Counted from the first letter of the stretch, positions 1-12,341 are shown. The stretch is DNA of 64,000 nucleotides from Salvator merianae (GCA_003586115.2 QVOM02000073.1:31323298-31387297); one strand, 5' to 3'. Translations and numbers: made by a program. The notes: generated by a model from the sequence alone, not told the origin.

Positions 1-203
1 CTGTTAGAGAAGAGCAATGCAGTTGCAAACACTCTTGGGAAAAAAAATGGATTATCTTGACCACTGGGTTCAATCCAGGTTTGGGGTCTGCATCAACCTT
101 AGTAACCTGCGGTAATCTGGATCCTGTTGGATTTGTTTGACCATTATGTCTTTTTCTATTGCCTCTGTGAATTGAGGGTGTGTTGTAGTGGTTCCACTCC
201 TTT

Positions 204-560
204 TGCCTATTCAGGGCCTATTCGTACTTCGTACTATCAAGCATCTGAGGCATTAGCTAGCAAAGTGCTTCCACACTCTGCAGAGGCCCTTGTGACCAGG
301 AGCAGCATAATGCTGCTACCGAGCATGACTGTGAGCCGATAGTCATGTCCTGGTAAAGTGCATTCACACCCGGAAACGGGTGTGAACACATGGCCGCACC
401 ATGCTCAGTGACTGCACCTGCACGATTGCATGACTGTGCCTGTGTATGTAGCGGCTGGACGCTTCCTGGCCAGTGTCATGGTAAGGATCGAGTGAGGCTA
501 CCATCCTTTGCACCGCGAATGCTGGTAGCCTGCTCATATTACAGATAGTGTCTGCACTGC
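204..560. repeat. Hairpin-rich dispersed repeat, unclassified
   Basis: The stretch is richer in GC than its surroundings. It opens with GGGCCTATTCG, similar to the end of the inverted-repeat element at 8363-9060. It contains a perfect 10-base hairpin (363-372 with 377-386, stem TTCACACCCG, loop GAAA) and further short complementary pairs. It looks like an old copy of the same class of non-autonomous element. Ends are approximate. Confidence 0.4.
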
Positions 561-1399
561 ATGGTCAATACTACATTAGAACAGAATAATTATCCTGTTC
601 TAGCATGGGAAGTGCAAAAATACCCTCAGAGGGAGTTGCTGGGTGACTGTGCCTCTGTGCCCTGATGGCCAGCTAGTGCAGTACTTTAAGATGCTATTTT
701 GTCACCAGCGCTATTTGACACCTGTAGGAAGCCTCTGAGCAATCAGAAGATTTTGAATGAGATTTCACCAGTATGTTTCTCTGTAGTGTCTGAATCAGGA
801 AAGGCTGTGAATGTCCAGAATCAGTGCCTGGATGAAACATGGATTGGACAAAGATCAGTGAAAACTGAGTTTCAATTCTGACAAGATGGAGACTCTGTGC
901 AGAGGAAGCTCTCATCTATAGGGATTGCAGAACTATCTTGTTCTAGATGGGGTTGTAATCCCTCAGAAAGAAATGGGACATTGAAGATAGCAGCATGTAT
1001 TACTCAAACCCAGTGCCGCTGACAAAGCCTGAAATTTACAGGTGAAACATTTCTGTCAACTTGCTAAGGAAACTTATACATCTACATCTAGAATCTTTGG
1101 ATAGATTTGAAGGTTGTTACTGAGACTTTTCTTTTTCTTTACTAGGACATTCTTTACATTACCTTTCTTTGGCTGCAATCACATCAATGTTTTGCATATA
1201 AAGAAAATATAAAATATGTATTTCTATCCTGATGGCTTGTGTCAGATACATTGGATATTTTACTGTCTCACTGGAGCACAACCTGTGTATCCATTTTGGA
1301 TATCTACTGTGTGTTGAAAACTTTATTTGTTGTGTTGTTTATATAGTTTTTTATGTTTAAGGATTTTCTGGATTCTGCTGCCTCGATGCAGTGATGAGT

Positions 1400-2010
1400 T
1401 AGATAAAGGCCAGTAAGTGACCTGGAGAACTGGAAGAGGTGTGTAATTTGCTGTTGTCTTTGAGGACCTAAATGACTCCTGTATCTATTAATTACCAACT
1501 ACACCCTTACCCGGACAGGAATGGTCTGGCTACTATTTAGATTATTGTAATGTACTCTGTGTGGGACTACTTTTGTCCTGTTCCAGAGACTACAGTTGGT
1601 GAAAAAAATTGTGGCCATGTTGCTGATTGGGTTACTGCTGGCTCCTATCATAGCTATGCTTAAGCAATAGCATTAGATATCAGTTAGCTACCATAATGAA
1701 TTCTGTGTTGGATCTTTGGTATATAAATCCCTAAACATATTGGGATCAGGTTACATAAGACATTGCCTTTCCAGTTATAAACCTGTACATTTTCTAAAAC
1801 TCCTGTGGGAACCATAAATTACTGAGAGTCATCTTTTCTCTGGAATGCTCTCCTCTCTGATATTTGTCAAATGCCTGCTGTTGTAAAAAAAATGCCTGCT
1901 ATTGTAAAATAATCATGCAAGGAGGGACTGGTTAAAAAGGTGTGTCTTCAAGAGACTCACCTTTTTAGTTAGTCCTCGCCTGTTATTAAAAATTTGTACT
2001 TTGCAATGTT
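1400..2010 (+). mobile_element. Old LINE 3' fragment, probable
   Basis: Around 1530-1640 a decayed frame reads DYCNVLCVGLLLSCSR and WPCCWLG. This resembles the C-terminal part of squamate LINE reverse transcriptases, where a DYCNALY-like motif followed by a GL segment is common. It ends near a hairpin (AAAAAGGTGTGTCTTC...GAGACTCACCTTTTT, 1935-1966). Stops and indels show it is ancient. The clade is not resolved. Confidence 0.4.
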
Positions 2011-3871
2011 TTATAAGAAATTATATTTTAATCAGTAAATGCTAATGGAATAGAACTATCTTGGAGAAAATAAATGCCTTTATAAATGCTTTAAAATGGA
2101 TATCAGGTCTGCCTAATTTTGTTAGTACATGGAAGAAATTGATTACATCCAAATTTGAATAACTTAATTGGTTACTTTGTTATTTTCATGTTTTTGCAGG
2201 TTTGTCTTTTTTTCTTTCCTTTTAACATAATATTTGTATAGTTGCATCCTTTTACTTCCTTATGTACAATAATGTTCACAATTTTTTAAATCATGCCTGT
2301 TTCTTTTTCATCATTATTAATATTATGTATTAAATGAAGCTTTATATTAACTGTATTTTTGTATTTTTAATTTGATAAATAGTTTTAAAATCTAGTCCAG
2401 CTAATTAATATTTGATGTTGGGAAGACTAAGGCTTAGTAACGATAGTATTCAGTGCCACAAGACAGGCTTAACTGGAGGGCGTTTTTATCTTTTTATCAT
2501 TTGACATACCTGAGTTTGTATAATCCCTCTGTCTCTCACAGTGCAATCCTAACATCATCAGCAGTTACAGTAGGACTCTTCTGCTCTTGAAACTGCCATT
2601 GTGTCCACATGTCATTCAGGTTTACACTATTGGTACTGCCGCCACCCCCAAAAAATTATATACTGGTACCAGAAATTTTGGTGGCAGAGGTTTGCCAGCA
2701 GCACTTTATGGCTGCTCATCTGGATAGAGAAAAATCCCTAACCTTTTTTACCACCAAAAGAGAAACAAAATAATAGGATTCCTGTAGGAAGCCCAATAAA
2801 AGTTCCCAAAATAGATTCTAAAGGTTTGGATTGTGTCTTTGTTGGTTCAACCCACCAAATCAGTCTCTAGAGGCAGGAAAAAAGAACTGCAACTTCATTT
2901 TATAGCTGCTTTATCACCTTCCTATGTAAAAAAGTTATTGCTGCTCACAGGAAGTAATTTAAGAACTGTGGATTCTTTGTGTAGCTAGGAATGAATGCAG
3001 AGCCAGAAGTCGTGAGGGTTTTTTTTCTGAATTGAGTTAATTTTAGTTTTTTTAAAATGTAATTTTTATGCCTAAACATTAAAATTGCTATACAAATGCA
3101 AGCAAAATCATAGATATGGAGACTTATGTAGTTGGGGGTGGGTGGGTATAACTGATTACTTTTACAGCCCAAAATGTTTGCCCAAAAAAATGACAAGTTT
3201 TGAAGAAAATAATTTTTCTGCAGGTTGAGTTCCAAACATCATGGGACTTGTGAGAGAAAATCTACTTTTCATTCTAGTTTTATATTTAGCAGAAGTAGAT
3301 CTGAAATCGTTTAACTTTATTCTCTTTCATCTTCTTCAGTGTTTTGATTGTTTATGAACTGGCTGGGTATTTGACACAAGATGAATAAAAGTGAATTTCA
3401 GTCAGTGAATTTACATTGAAATTATTCCGTCACTTTCTCTTTTGAAATTACTCCCTTACTTTCCCTTGCGGATTTGTTTGTATATCCCATTCACATTAGA
3501 ATGTTGAAAAGAATGCAAGAAGCTTTTAATGTGCCTAGCTGCCTCTCTGCTGTTATTATGTTTAATCAGTAAAGAGCAATCATGGAATTAGAAATGGGAG
3601 AGGAAGCTGTATGCAAGATTTCAGAAACCCAAGGGAGCATGTTTATAGCTATCTAAGAAGCAGGTTCTAACTCTCACGTGGATATAACTCTATTGAAAAC
3701 AATGTAGTTTCACTATTGGAGGGGGAAAGTGTGAGGGTAAATTTAGTCTTCTAGTTAAAATTTGCCTTTATGTGTAAGGTTGTAATGTTAACATGTTTTG
3801 TGTTAAATGGCAGTGCTGAAATATATACAATATATTTGGCTTTGATGCTTGCATTGGCTCTTGTCTTCCAG

Positions 3872-4077
3872 GACCCTGGGCACCTAGAAACAACAGCATA
3901 GATAGTGGGGAGGCAGAGGTCGGACGAAGAGTCACTCAGGAAGTACCACAAGGGGTATTCTGGCGGTCACAAATCCATATCAAACAGCCACAGTTCCTGA
4001 AATTCAATATCTCTTTAGGGAAGGATGCTCTTTTTGCTGTCTATATAAGAAGAGGACTCCCGCCTTCACATGTCCAG
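3872..4077 (+). CDS. TENM2: Teneurin-2 internal exon, juxtamembrane ectodomain
   Basis: This exon of a teneurin (type II transmembrane cell-adhesion protein of neurons) has 206 bases. It follows the acceptor TTGTCTTCCAG and ends before the donor CAG|GTATTG. Only the frame that leaves two leading bases to finish a split codon is open. It reads [19 protein letters not shown], then a stretch containing [20 protein letters not shown], and ends GLPPSHVQ. In teneurins this region lies outside the membrane, between the transmembrane helix and the EGF repeats. The [15 protein letters not shown] wording matches what I know of teneurin-2 and differs from TENM1, TENM3 and TENM4. The exon ends on a complete codon, which fits the next exon starting in phase 0. 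The upstream exon with the transmembrane segment is not in the window. Paralog assignment is from memory of the family, not from a search. Confidence 0.9.
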
Positions 4078-4773
4078 GTATTGGGTTCATTTGCTTCATG
4101 AGGAACTCTGCTGGTATTATTTTGTTTGTGCTGGGTCCATAGTACCTGAGGTTTAAGGATACTTGTATAATTTCTGTAAAGATCCCATGTTTCTATATGC
4201 ACTTAATTTGCTTCCACTGGTAGGGATGAAGAAATTATCACTGCATTAGCATCATTTATGGCTCGTTTTGAATTATTAGATTTCACTGAGAAGGAACAAT
4301 CAGAGGAATGGCTGAACTGCAGTTTTCTACCTGAATCATACACTGTCAGGAAAAAGTATTTGCCCCCTTCCTGATGTCTTCTATTTTTGCATATTTGTCA
4401 CACTTAATTGTTTCAGATCTTCAAACAAAATTTCAGACAATGGCATCCTGATTAAACACAAAATACAGCTTTCAAATGCTCATATCATTTATTGAAGGAA
4501 AAAAGTTATCCAACACCTACATCCACTCATGTAAAAAAGTAATTGCCTCCCTAAATGTAATACCTGGTTCTGCTACCTTTAGTAACAACAACTGCAACCA
4601 AATGCTTTCAGCAGTTGGAGATGAGTCTTTTACATCACGTTAGAGGAATTTTGGCCACACTTCTTTCCAGAACTGCTTTAATTTAGCCACACTGGAGGAC
4701 TTTTGAGCATGGACTGCCTGTTCAAGGGCTTGCCACAACATCTCATTGGGGTACCTTTATTATTGTTGTTGTG

Positions 4774-4774
4774 A

Positions 4775-4860
<86 letters not shown>

Positions 4861-4861
4861 A
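4774..4861. repeat. Compound (ATT)n-(ATC)n microsatellite
   Basis: A run of ATT triplets switches to ATC triplets near 4831. It lies inside the Tc1-like element, between text that is contiguous in related elements, so it expanded after that insertion. Confidence 0.97.
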
Positions 4862-5517
4862 GGAGTTCAAGTCAGGACTTGGACTAGGCAATTCAAAAAC
4901 CTTTATTTTATTTCTTTTGAGCCATTCAGGGGTGGATTTGCTCCTGTGCTTTGGATTGTTGTCTTGTTGTGCTTGAGCTTCAGATCACAGATCGATGACC
5001 AGATATTTTCCTTCAAGATTTTCTGGCAGAGACCAGAATTCATGGTTCCATCAAATTATGGCGAGTCGCCCAGGCTCTGAAACAGCAAAGCATCCTCATG
5101 CTTATCACATTACCAACACCGTGTTTGACTGTTGGTATAACATTCTTATTGTGGAATGCTGTGTTAGCTTTACACCAGATGCAGTGAGACCCATGTCTTC
5201 CAAAATGTTCCACCTTTGATTCCTCAGTCCACCAAACTTTATCCCAAAAGGCTTGATGGTTGTCAAGGTGTTTTTTGGCATATGTGAACTTTATGTTCCT
5301 CTTGGTAAACAGTGATTTTCATCTTGCAATTGAGATATCATTTTTATCTAGCGACTTTCTAATGGTGGAATCATGAAAACTGACATCTGAGGCAGATGAA
5401 TTCTTGTACATGTTTGTCTGGGTTCTTTTATGACCTCCTGGATGAGTCACTGATGCACTCTTGGAAAAATCTTCATAAGTCAGCCATGTTCTAAATTTTC
5501 TCCATTTGGAGATAATG

Positions 5518-6022
5518 AGCCTTTTTGCATTTACCTTTCCTGGCCCAGTCCAGCAGACCACGCCAGGCTGGAGCAGTTCCAGCAGCTGGACTACTCTTCC
5601 TGTCCTGGAACAAGCCATCCACATTTGGGTGGCTGTTCCAGAACAGCCACTGCACCAGCCCAAATATTGTGTAATCTTCAGAACCAAGCTCCATGTGTGC
5701 CAATGATTAGGAATTAAAGTTCTCAGCCTTGGAGACCCCAGGAGAACTATTTTAGAGATGCAATTTTGTGTGCTGCTAAAATGAGTCCCTCTGCTAAACC
5801 AACCCATAGAGATGTACACACTTCCACATGCCTTCTTGAGCCACTACTCATGAGTAGATTGTGGTAGACCTTTCAGAAAATTGGACTAGGTGGCCATTTG
5901 GGGCCACCTAGTTTGGTATATGCTCTGTCCAATGCGGACGGAGTGGTATAGCAGGGGGCAAGGCCTCTCTGTTCTGCTCCAGCGTGCATTATACTGGATT
6001 ACCAATAAGTGCAGAAAGTCCC
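5518..6022. mobile_element. Inverted-repeat element (GGCC-TTTCTGCA ends) nested in Tc1
   Basis: It interrupts the Tc1 text. Its left end AGCCTTTTTGCATTTA and the complement of its right end GGGACTTTCTGCACTTA form a terminal inverted repeat shared with the elements at 25608-26011 and 30628-31692. Inside are hairpins in series: GTCCAGCAG...CTGGAC (5549-5593), a stem around CTGTTCCAGAACAG (5632-5645), AGGAATTAAAGTTCT (5709-5723) and AGGTGGCC...GGCCACCT (5887-5910). No coding frame is supported. It is a non-autonomous DNA element. Confidence 0.7.
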
Positions 6023-6400
6023 AGTGTTTTTCACTGTGGTTCACTGTAATCCAGATCTTTAGAAATTTATTTTAACCTTTCCCAGACTGTTATTTTTAAA
6101 TAACATTTTTTTTAAAAAAAAAAAATTTAAAACATATAAAATTACATTATATTCAAACATTCGTACACTTTGAAACTTCTTTCAAAGTTTCTTCTATATT
6201 TCATATTTCTCGCCCCTCCTAATCACTTTCCATTCTTTTCTTCCACTGCTTGACTTCTTTCCTCATCATTCTTCAAATCCAGCATGTATTTTTAAATAAC
6301 TTTCTTTCTCATTTGTTGTGAAATTTCTTTGGATCTCAACATAGTGTGCTGCTGGTTAAGACTTTTTAGCCTACTCCACATTGCTGAAGATGTTCTATTT

Positions 6401-6857
6401 AAGGGTGTGATCAGGCACCCCTGGGAGAATTGGAGTTATGGACACCAGACATTTTACCCCTGCATGTGCTTTACCACATCCTGAAGCTTGGGAATGATTT
6501 ATCCTTCCTTATATGAAAAAGAATAACACCAAAAACAACTCTTTCTTTCAGTCACATCGGGTGGGGAGCTTCATAAGCACAGAGAAGGAAAATATAATCA
6601 ATTGCAGTATGAGAACAAATGCTGCCGGCCATTGAACAATCCGGGCCCTGGGAAGCTGGGCAGGTAGTTGGCCAATCAGTGGTGAGCACTTGTTGATAGG
6701 AAGGCATTGCTAGACTTCGAGGTAAAGAAAGAGCAGACTGTGGAAATATGAGGTAATATGTTTTACTTTTTGAATGCCTGGTTTTCTGGATGGCTACAGA
6801 AGGGACATATTTTCTACAAGGGGCAATTGAAAAAAGCCCAGTCTAATTGCATCCTTA
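6401..6857. mobile_element. Second inverted-repeat element nested in Tc1
   Basis: Tc1 text stops at GTTCTATTTAA and resumes at GTGATGTTCGG. The intervening stretch begins GGGTGTGATCAGGC and ends GTCTAATTGCATCC, which are inverted-repeat partners. TTA lies close to both junctions, so a short duplication is likely. A similar end (GTCTGATCACATCCTTA) occurs at 62722-62738. There is no coding frame. Confidence 0.55.
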
Positions 6858-7156
6858 GTGATGTTCGGATTCAGCAGGCCTGGCAGTAATCAAGCCTGGG
6901 AGTATCTCATTTGATTGAACCCAATTATCAGTTAAATCACTGGTTGGCTGAATATCTAAGGGAGCAATTATTTTTTCACATGGGTGATATAGGTGTTGAA
7001 GTTTTTTTCCTTCAGTAAATGAAAGGATCATTTGAAATTGTATTTTGTGTTTGCTCAGGTTGTTTTTGTCTCATATTTGCTTCAAGATCTGAAACAATTA
7101 AGAGTGCCGAATATGTGAAAATAGGGGAAAGCAGTAAATGCTTTTTCATGGCACCA

Positions 7157-8362
7157 TATATTGCTTATACATTTATTTCTAGGTTTAGTAGACCTCTATA
7201 GAACATATTACATATTATTTGTATCCTCATTTATGCTAATGACATTATTGGAAATGGAAGTTTATTCTGCATGTTCTTTGACAGAGAATTAACAGGCAAA
7301 AATTATTTCCATCTCCTATCTTTGCCTAGTGTAAATTCATAATGCAGGTTCTATCAGGAATTTATTTTATTGTTGCTTTAAATCTACAGATCTTGATTTG
7401 AACAGTCTTCTAACTCTGGCTTCTCCCTCAAGTCTCAACACTACTCCCCAGAAACAAGCTTCAATCTTTTTATTCTCACTAGAGTTAACAATATTAACCT
7501 ATTTCAATAAGTTGAAATTATGCATGAACCTTTTGCACTGCTACAAGGTTTGACAATAGGGTAGCTCAAGTGGGCAGCATCCATTGATTGCTTAATCTGA
7601 TGCTAGAAACAAAAAGTCAGTCTATTTCACATGAAAATAAAAGCAACGATGAAAAAGCATTTTTCTTTACATCTCACTAGATTAATAGAAATAATCTGAA
7701 TTTGACATGGGATGATGTTCTGAAGCTGAAATTGAAAACTCCATGTTGCTACAATTTAAAAATTTGATGTGTGAAAAGAGCGTAAAACTTTACTTGACAG
7801 TTCATCTCTGATAAGTGCTGATATGCCAAAGCAAGTCAAATCCTTTGTGGGAACAAGTCAATAATCAGAAAATTAGGTACATGATTAACCTGAGACTGTG
7901 AAAACACTGTTCCTGTCTAAGAGGCCCAATGAGATTGAAGCTTCTCTGTACTACTATTTAGCAAATATTCCAAGTGCCTAGTTTAGTCAGTCAAAGTGAT
8001 GGAGCTATATATCTCAGCAACAGCAACTGGATAGGGAATGGTGTATTGGAGAAGAAACAAACTTCTGGACTGCTGAGAACAAAAATAATGTATTATCTTA
8101 TGCAATGTTCAGAGTTTTGTATAGGAATAATATGCAAAACATATATACACAGTACTTCAATATTTGGTTTTTAAGCTTACTCAGTTTTCATCCATTGAAC
8201 TGACAGCCACTTTATTGACAATTAGCTGTATTTTCAGGCCACCATACAACTTGAGCATATCAATTTGCATACATGAAAATATGGATATCATTTCATTAAT
8301 AGGTTATTACAAATGTCAAAGCTGTTAACAGCATTCACTGTTAACAGTATGATCAAATTAAT
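7157..8362. other. Intron, nothing recognised
   Basis: AT-rich sequence between the Tc1-like element and the next inverted-repeat element. I see no gene, RNA or repeat I can name. Confidence 0.6.
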
Positions 8363-9060
8363 GGGCCTGTTCGAACCTACGTTGTGGAGTGATCCAGGCC
8401 ACTTGCTGGATCACTCCGGCCACACCTGGCCACCACTGCAGATCACCTGGAGTTGACCAAGCCCTTCCTGCAGCAGACTAAAAAGCAGTCCACAGGTTGA
8501 CTAGGAGTGGCTGGCCAGCAGATCTGCACCCTCTTCTGGGCACTGCACAGTGAGGGGGCATGGCTGCGTGACTGTGGCTGTGCAGTTATTTGCAGCTGCC
8601 AAATCACCGTACTGAGCCAGTTTGGCCTTGTGGTTAGCATGTCAGACTCTTATCTGGAAATCTCCTGGTTCAAATCTGCACTCTGCATGAAGCCAGCAGG
8701 GTGACCTTGGGCTCGTCACAGCTCTGTTCTGAGTTCTCACAGCCCCACTTACCTCACAAGGTGTCTGTTGTGGGGAGAAGAACAGAAGGTTTGTCAGCCG
8801 TTTTGAGTCTCTTTGGGTGAGAAAAGCAGGGTATAAAAAACCAGCTCTTCTTCTTCTTCATAGTAACATTTGACCTCACACCAGATGCCAGTTTGGACTT
8901 TGCCAAGTGGATTACAGCCAGCTGTTCGCACTGTAAGTGCTGCTGGACAGGTATGGGGCTAGTCTGGCATTTGTAGTGCAAATGCCACCACTGTGCTCCA
9001 ACCTTTCGGCGTGGTATGGTATTATTATACCAGACCAGGCCAGAAAGTGCGAACAGCCCC
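8363..9060. mobile_element. Inverted-repeat element (GGGSCTGTTCG ends) carrying a SINE
   Basis: The left end GGGCCTGTTCGAAC and the complement of the right end GGGGCTGTTCGCAC match at 12 of 14 bases. Just inside the left end is an 11-base perfect stem, GGAGTGATCCA (8386-8396) with TGGATCACTCC (8407-8417). A Sauria-type SINE occupies about 8614-8859. Without it the element is about 450 bases and non-coding. I could not settle the target duplication (ATTA is near both ends). Confidence 0.65.
8614..8859 (+). mobile_element. Sauria-type tRNA-derived SINE
   Basis: It starts GAGCCAGTTTGGCCTTGTGG, with an A-box-like TGGCCTTGTGG, and has a B-box-like GGTTCAAATC at about 8669. The body contains the diagnostic phrases GTGACCTTGGGCTCGTCACA and CCCACTTACCTCACAAGGTG. 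It ends GGGTATAAAAAACCAGCTC followed by TTC repeats. This is the squamate Sauria SINE layout, whose 3' tail is shared with a Bov-B-type LINE that mobilises it. Polymerase III promoter boxes are degraded. Confidence 0.85.
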
Positions 9061-10991
9061 ATTAGGTTGATATTAATTCTTATGAAAGTCCTTTACTATA
9101 TAATGTCTTATTTGGGATGGATGGTAGATCACTTCCTTGAATTGAGAAGTTGCATGATGAATAACGTCAGCTAAAAAGACTAATGAGGGGCAAGTAGAAG
9201 TTGGGGAAGCAAAGTATTCCTTACTCAGAAATAAACATTTGTAACATGTGAGTATCTAGCTGTAGATTGCAATTAGATGTTTGATTCTATAGGCATCATC
9301 TATAAGATTCCACAGGTTTCACTCTGTACTATTTTCCATTGTGCCTGTTTTAATCACACACACTAATGTAAACTCCCATTGACTGTCATGTCTGGTAAGG
9401 TGATAGTAAACTAACTCCACAAACATTTCCCCTTCAATACATGCTGAAAGGCTGCCATGGGAATGACTTCATACAGGAACTTTCTGTGAATAGAACTAAC
9501 TTGGTAAAGACTAGATAGTGTGTTTCCATTGAGTTAAAATGTGTATTTAGGTCAAAATATATGGTTTGGTGGGGAGAAATATGTTTTATGGTTAGATTTA
9601 CTAGATTTTACACAGGGTGCTTGCTGTAAAAATAAAAAAGACAAAGACAAAAGTTAAATAACTGTTTGTAATTACAGAAGGAAAAAATATGAAATGCCCT
9701 GAGGTAATTTTCCTCTGAACTCCTCTGCATGATGGTACAGGGTATGAAAGTGGCAGGAGATCATGAAAAAAGAGAAATACTGAACAAAAGCTCTAGATAA
9801 TACCTATCCTTTCGAGACATTTCAGATATTTAGAGCTGTTTCAAAAGAAGAGAGACTGTTAGTGCCTACCCCTTCTTCTTTTTTTTTCTTTTTCTTTTTG
9901 CTCAGCATTACATCGGGTAAATTTCTTTAGAAACTTCTGTGAATGTTTGCACTGTCTCTTAGCACACAATCATGTTTCATTGTGCTCCTCACATTAATAA
10001 TTAGCATTTAACATTAAGAAGTCCTTGAGAATTTAAATAGTGATAGAATCCATTTACTAAATAAATTTTAAAAAATAAGGGAATGCAAATGTTTGTAATT
10101 GCTGGACACAGCAGTGCGCATTTCGCTGGAGCTTCCGAACAACATTAGCACAAACTTTGGGAAACAAAGCATTTGACTTAACTTGATCCCGTTGTATCAA
10201 CAGCTAGATGCTAGATTGTGCCAGTCCTGTGTACACACACATATCTCTGAAGCATGAGTTGACATGCAGGCAGTGGCAGCAATGGGGATGAGAGGGTGCA
10301 AGACAGCTTTAACCAGAAGTGGAGCCAGTGGGCTCGTAGAGGTAGGGCCAGGCCCTGTTGTGAAAGTATCTGTTAGCTGGCCTATCCAAGAAGGAGACTG
10401 TAATTCAGTGCAGCTCACAAAATGCAAGGGTTCATTCTTCAAAAGTGCCACATTGTATGAAATCACACAATATGGGCAACAGAAATCAGTTGGAATCCAG
10501 GGTTTAGGGAAAACCTCAGTGGCCAGCTGGCCTGGAGATGGAGCACAAGCACAGATTTTGTGCCTTCTGAAGGAGGAAGGGAAGGAGGACAATTGCTGAG
10601 GCAGCTGCCCCTTCTGGCTGCTATTCTATACCCCTCCCTGTTCTCAGATTCATTCATTCTCAAAATGCACAAAAGCAAAATCCCTCACGCTTTAAGAAAG
10701 ATCAGTCAGAAAAAGTAAAATGGGTACTGCTGAAAATGCACTGTGTGAAATTTTCTAAGTGGTTGCACTGGACTTAGCCCATTTTCCTTGGGTTATCTAT
10801 CACTGACAACAGCAGAGTTACTAAGTGATAAGAGCTGAAATCTGTCAGTAAATGCCTCACTACTAAAGTCCAGTGTGCTTTTTTTAAAATTACAGAAGGC
10901 AGGGGGTTTGAAAAGTTTCCCCGCATCGGCAAATCTCTCCCTCCCCTCCATAAAAAGCTTCAGTTCAAATGAGGCATCCATTTCCTGCCTG
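9061..10991. other. Intron, nothing recognised
   Basis: AT-rich to neutral sequence. The stretch 10185-10620 is somewhat richer in GC and has open frames on both strands, but no codon pattern or motif I recognise. It may be an old repeat. Confidence 0.55.
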
Positions 10992-11165
10992 TCTGCAGAA
11001 GCAGTTTCCATTCAAGTCCTTAACTGTCAGGGTTTTTCTTTTTCCAAAGGAAATGCCTCTCTCTCTCTGCCCTCTGCTCCAATTCACCGAAGCATTGGTG
11101 AATTGGAGAATAAGAAAAACGAGAAAAACCCTGGCAGTTAAAGGTTGGGAACTGCTTTAGCAGAG
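10992..11165. repeat. Long nested hairpin, foldback element
   Basis: The arms at 10992-11045 and 11110-11165 are complementary over about 48 bases with few mismatches (left CCTTAACTGTCAGGGTTTTT; right AAAAACCCTGGCAGTTAAAG). Inside lies a perfect 12-base stem, CTCCAATTCACC (11077-11088) with GGTGAATTGGAG (11097-11108). No coding sense is visible. It is a foldback repeat or the end of a larger inverted-repeat element. Confidence 0.8.
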
Positions 11166-12341
11166 AGGTGGGGAATGGCCAATCAGTGAGCAGCACCCTT
11201 TGCAGGCTGTGATGTCAGATCGCTGAATCGCCTCATCGAGTAAGTGTGTGTGGAAGGCTTTTTTCCTATGCACCCAGGAATTATTCGCTCCTTTTATGCA
11301 GGTGATTTTAAAAATTGCTAGTCTGAACACATCCTGCATTAGAGAAGATGTCTCATGGTCTCCACCTCTCCTTATGAGAGAGAACCTCCACACATCCTCC
11401 TATGAGGTTATGGCTTGCAACGTGATGAAAGGAAAAAATTGTTAATGCCCCAGAAGATCCCTTACATTTTGGTTGAAAGTATCTGCACTTCCACCAGAGA
11501 GTAAGGAGGTACTCTTGGGCCTGGCTAGGACTGAGTGTGGCTCTGGGACATGACTCCCAGCCAACTCAGTTGATATTGGTGAGATGGTGTTGCAAGTGCT
11601 AAGTTGCCTCAGATGGGAGATTCCCTTGGGTTGGTCCTGCTACCAGTGCTCCTCTGTGGACAGGCACAACGCATAGCACAACAGTGCCATTGGGGCAGGA
11701 CTTGAGCGGACATATGCCCAAGTATAATGAACGGGAGACATACTAAACAGAGCAAAGGTTGAATATTGCATTTTGAAACCCAGCAGCATATAAAAAGAAT
11801 CTCTCTTCTCCAATTTCCAGTGCCAAAACCATACAGTCCAGAGCATAAAAATCACCAGATGCACCACTACCAGCCATAAACTGCAGTTTATGCCATGTTG
11901 GTAAAATCACCTTGTGGTAAAGCCACCTTGGGAAATATACAGGGCTGTTTTAAGTCATCTTCTAAAGACAGGGACACTCCCAGCATTGTTGAAGATAAAT
12001 ATCTAGGCAGGTAACCATAAAAAGCTAGAATTTTGCTGTCTTAATTTACTGCTTGTTGTTTGTGCATCAGAGTCCTTCATTCCTTCTGTTTTGACCCTCC
12101 CCGCTGAGATCCAGACACTTTTTAAGAAAAACACATACAAGCACAGCACCATTTTTCTGGAACAGAGTCATTCTAAGCTGAAATTTGAAAGGACTCACTA
12201 GCTCCAAGCTTCCCAGATGTCAAGATGGAGAAGCAGAATTCTGTTTTGCTGTAGCCCAATCTTCCAAACCAGAGTTTACATGACAAACCCAAATGCAAGA
12301 ATCCTTTTTCAAGGACTGCTGGTTTTAATGGTTAGAAACTA
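11166..12341. other. Intron, nothing recognised
   Basis: No gene, RNA or identifiable repeat seen. Short frames on both strands look random. Confidence 0.55.

Larger units (their letters stand above)
1..3871 (+). other. TENM2 intron, left part (start outside window)
   Basis: This is AT-rich intron upstream of the first exon seen. Apart from a hairpin-rich repeat near 204-560 and a probable old LINE tail near 1400-2010, I see no gene, RNA or conserved motif. The short open frames here have no coding character. Confidence 0.75.
4341..7156 (-). mobile_element. Tc1-like DNA transposon, decayed, with nested insertions
   Basis: Both ends carry the Tc1-type motif GAAAAAGTATTTGCCCCC (left) and its decayed complement (right, about 7123-7156), each flanked by TA (4339-4340 and 7157-7158). 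That is the target duplication of the Tc1/mariner superfamily. The interior follows the widespread vertebrate Tc1 sequence in minus orientation. Text for the transposase runs from about 4560 to 6360, for example the region coding the helix-turn-helix (FRTWLTYEDFSKSASVTHPG on the minus strand). The frame is broken by stops, by a microsatellite at 4774-4861 and by two short inverted-repeat elements (5518-6022 and about 6401-6857). It cannot make an active enzyme. Confidence 0.85.

Noticed and set aside
4746..4976. Poly-isoleucine peptide
   Set aside because: Translation of the ATT/ATC microsatellite.
5319..5819. 166-codon minus-strand frame as a gene
   Set aside because: Its C-terminal half is decayed Tc1 transposase text and its N-terminal half reads through the nested inverted-repeat element. 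It is an artefact of nesting.
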